From Selaginella moellendorffii (Eukaryota; Streptophyta; Lycopodiopsida; Selaginellales; Selaginellaceae): 64,000 bases of DNA. The DNA lies in contig NW_003314337.1 of the NCBI RefSeq assembly GCF_000143415.4, forward strand, positions 609,205 to 673,204, written 5' to 3'. The notes under the pieces are model-generated. The model did no database searches. It was not told where the DNA came from and saw only the letters and a program-made list of their open reading frames with translations. Made by a program: the position numbers and the translations under genes. Shown piece after piece: positions 63,020 through 64,000 of the stretch (its first letter is position 1; each line of letters begins with the position of its first letter).

Positions 63020-63589
63020 CTAGATTAGATTTGAAACTCCTAGGAAGATCTCGTGTGGACGTTTCCTCCCAGTCCAGAGATTCCAGGAGTTTTCAGGATC
63101 TCTCTTGAAGAGTTCAATGCCGTCCACTGGCAGCCACACTGTGTCCCATTCTCTCATCTTGTACCTCATCACTGGAGCACCGTCACACATGCTGAAATGA
63201 AACTGAAGAGGCTTGGAGTGGCCAATCAGCGTTTTGGATCCATCCCTGATGTAGCCTCTTACAAACCCCTTAAAGTCTGGAACCTCTGTCACAAGTGCAG
63301 CTTCAACAGTGCCTTTGATGCGATTTTGGAATTCATCGTAGAGTTGTGGGAGGGTGAGGACATTGGATCGCCGGAGGGACTCTGCCAGGTGACTGAACAT
63401 GGCATCGACGTCTTCATGAGTGTGCCCAACTATGAGAAAGCCAAGTGTAACCGTTTCAAATATGCCTTTGGCAACAAGCATCGCCAAGTACGCGAAGACG
63501 TACATGTTTTTGTTCTCATTGCCAGCATTGTCTGTTTGGAGCAGAAGATGGGGTGGAAGGCCACATCGGCCGCAAGAACTTCCTTGTTG
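63020..63589 (-). pseudogene. DUF7869-like transposon domain, N-terminally truncated
   Basis: Minus-strand frame of about 190 codons read from the junction at 63589: LLQTDNAGNENKNMYVFAY, LIVGHTHEDVDAMFSHL, then EWDTVWLPVDGIELF. This matches the domain called DUF7869 by recall, often found in transposase-derived plant and animal proteins. The N-terminal part that should precede LLQTDN is replaced by the antisense FCP1-like segment. Confidence 0.6.
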
Positions 63590-64000
63590 ACTTTCTCCTA
63601 ACACAGGAGGATTGCTTGACTATGGTCCATGTGAGGGGTAGCAAGCCCATCTTCGTCAAGCCAGATGCTGTAGTGATGAACCGAACTGCTAGGTCAAGTG
63701 AAATCCTCATCATCGATGACTCGCCGATTAAAACTGCAGCGAACACGCACACATATGCAGTGCACCCCATCTCTTGCAGTATGGAAACTAGGGAGAAGAA
63801 ACCGTATGTTCTGGGGGACCTTGCAAAACGGCTTGGAGCGATGGTGATAGAGAACTGGCCAGTCCAGGAGGTGGCTGCAGAAATCAACCAAATGGGAGAT
63901 GGAACGGTATATCAAAAGCCATTTGATTGGACAGACACTAGTCATCATTTATGGCATGTATATTGTCTAGCCAAGCACTATCCGCATCTCCATAATCTGC
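63590..64000 (+). pseudogene. Second copy of the FCP1-like gene segment, 5'-truncated, runs off the window
   Basis: From GACTTTCTCC to the window end it matches 1860-2270 with only about a dozen differences. The frame DFLLTQEDC, LIIDDSPIKTAAN, SSPISC stays open (differences include one E to D and two R to W). It lacks motif I of the HAD domain, being joined at 63589 to the DUF7869-like sequence. Either a partial duplication or the start of a reused exon that continues outside. Confidence 0.8.

Noticed and set aside
1-64000. tRNA, rRNA or other structured RNA genes
   Set aside because: None recognised; the B-box-like site at 17877 lacks the rest of a tRNA cloverleaf.

Overview
The window is nuclear DNA of a land plant. 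The best guess is a lycophyte of the Selaginella type, because GT-AG introns of only 47-57 bp recur in several gene models and the repeat load is plant-like (an L1-type LINE with a C-terminal zf-RVT-like domain, Ty3/gypsy elements, LTR elements with an initiator-tRNA-Met primer site). No bacterial, viral or organellar gene order is seen. Most of the 64 kb is transposable-element DNA with a few host genes or gene remnants.

Layout. (1) 1-2.5 kb: the 3' part of a host gene with an acidic N-terminal region and a C-terminal HAD/FCP1-like domain. (2) 2.85-20.6 kb: a head-to-tail array of one LINE family, all on the minus strand: a 5'-complete but 3'-truncated copy, a 3' fragment, one full-length copy with intact ORF2, a 3' fragment identical to it as far as compared, and a further 3' fragment. 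The units are separated by copies of one 14-bp motif, which suggests repeated insertion at the same target. (3) 20.6-37.5 kb: decayed Ty3/gypsy pieces on both strands, LTR-like blocks with poly-G/C tracts and a hexamer minisatellite, and AT-rich DNA with no recognisable gene. (4) 37.5-44.8 kb: a miniature LTR element, a large inverted repeat, a frameshifted P-loop NTPase remnant, broken coiled-coil exons and a short ORF with a SUMO-interaction-like motif. (5) 45.4-47.4 kb: an array of short hairpin units interrupted by a 446-bp retroposon with a perfect 16-bp target duplication and by an LTR-like block. (6) 47.5-50.2 kb: a decayed multi-exon gene ending in a methyltransferase-like motif. (7) 51.4-53.2 kb: an intact gene, here called a Crinkler/CR-type protein with a ubiquitin-like header and a C-terminal kinase-like domain. 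(8) 55-63 kb: a Ty3/gypsy element whose integrase is followed in frame by a long extra domain, interrupted by a fragment of another gypsy family. (9) 63-64 kb: a DUF7869-like transposon domain truncated by a second copy of the FCP1-like gene segment from the left end.

The strongest candidates for something undescribed are the motif-punctuated LINE array (with an in-frame TGA in ORF1 shared by both long copies and an ATGA stop-start overlap between ORF1 and ORF2), and the CR-like header-kinase gene with a degraded CR-like NTPase about 10 kb away. Identifications rest on reading motifs by eye; no database search was run.
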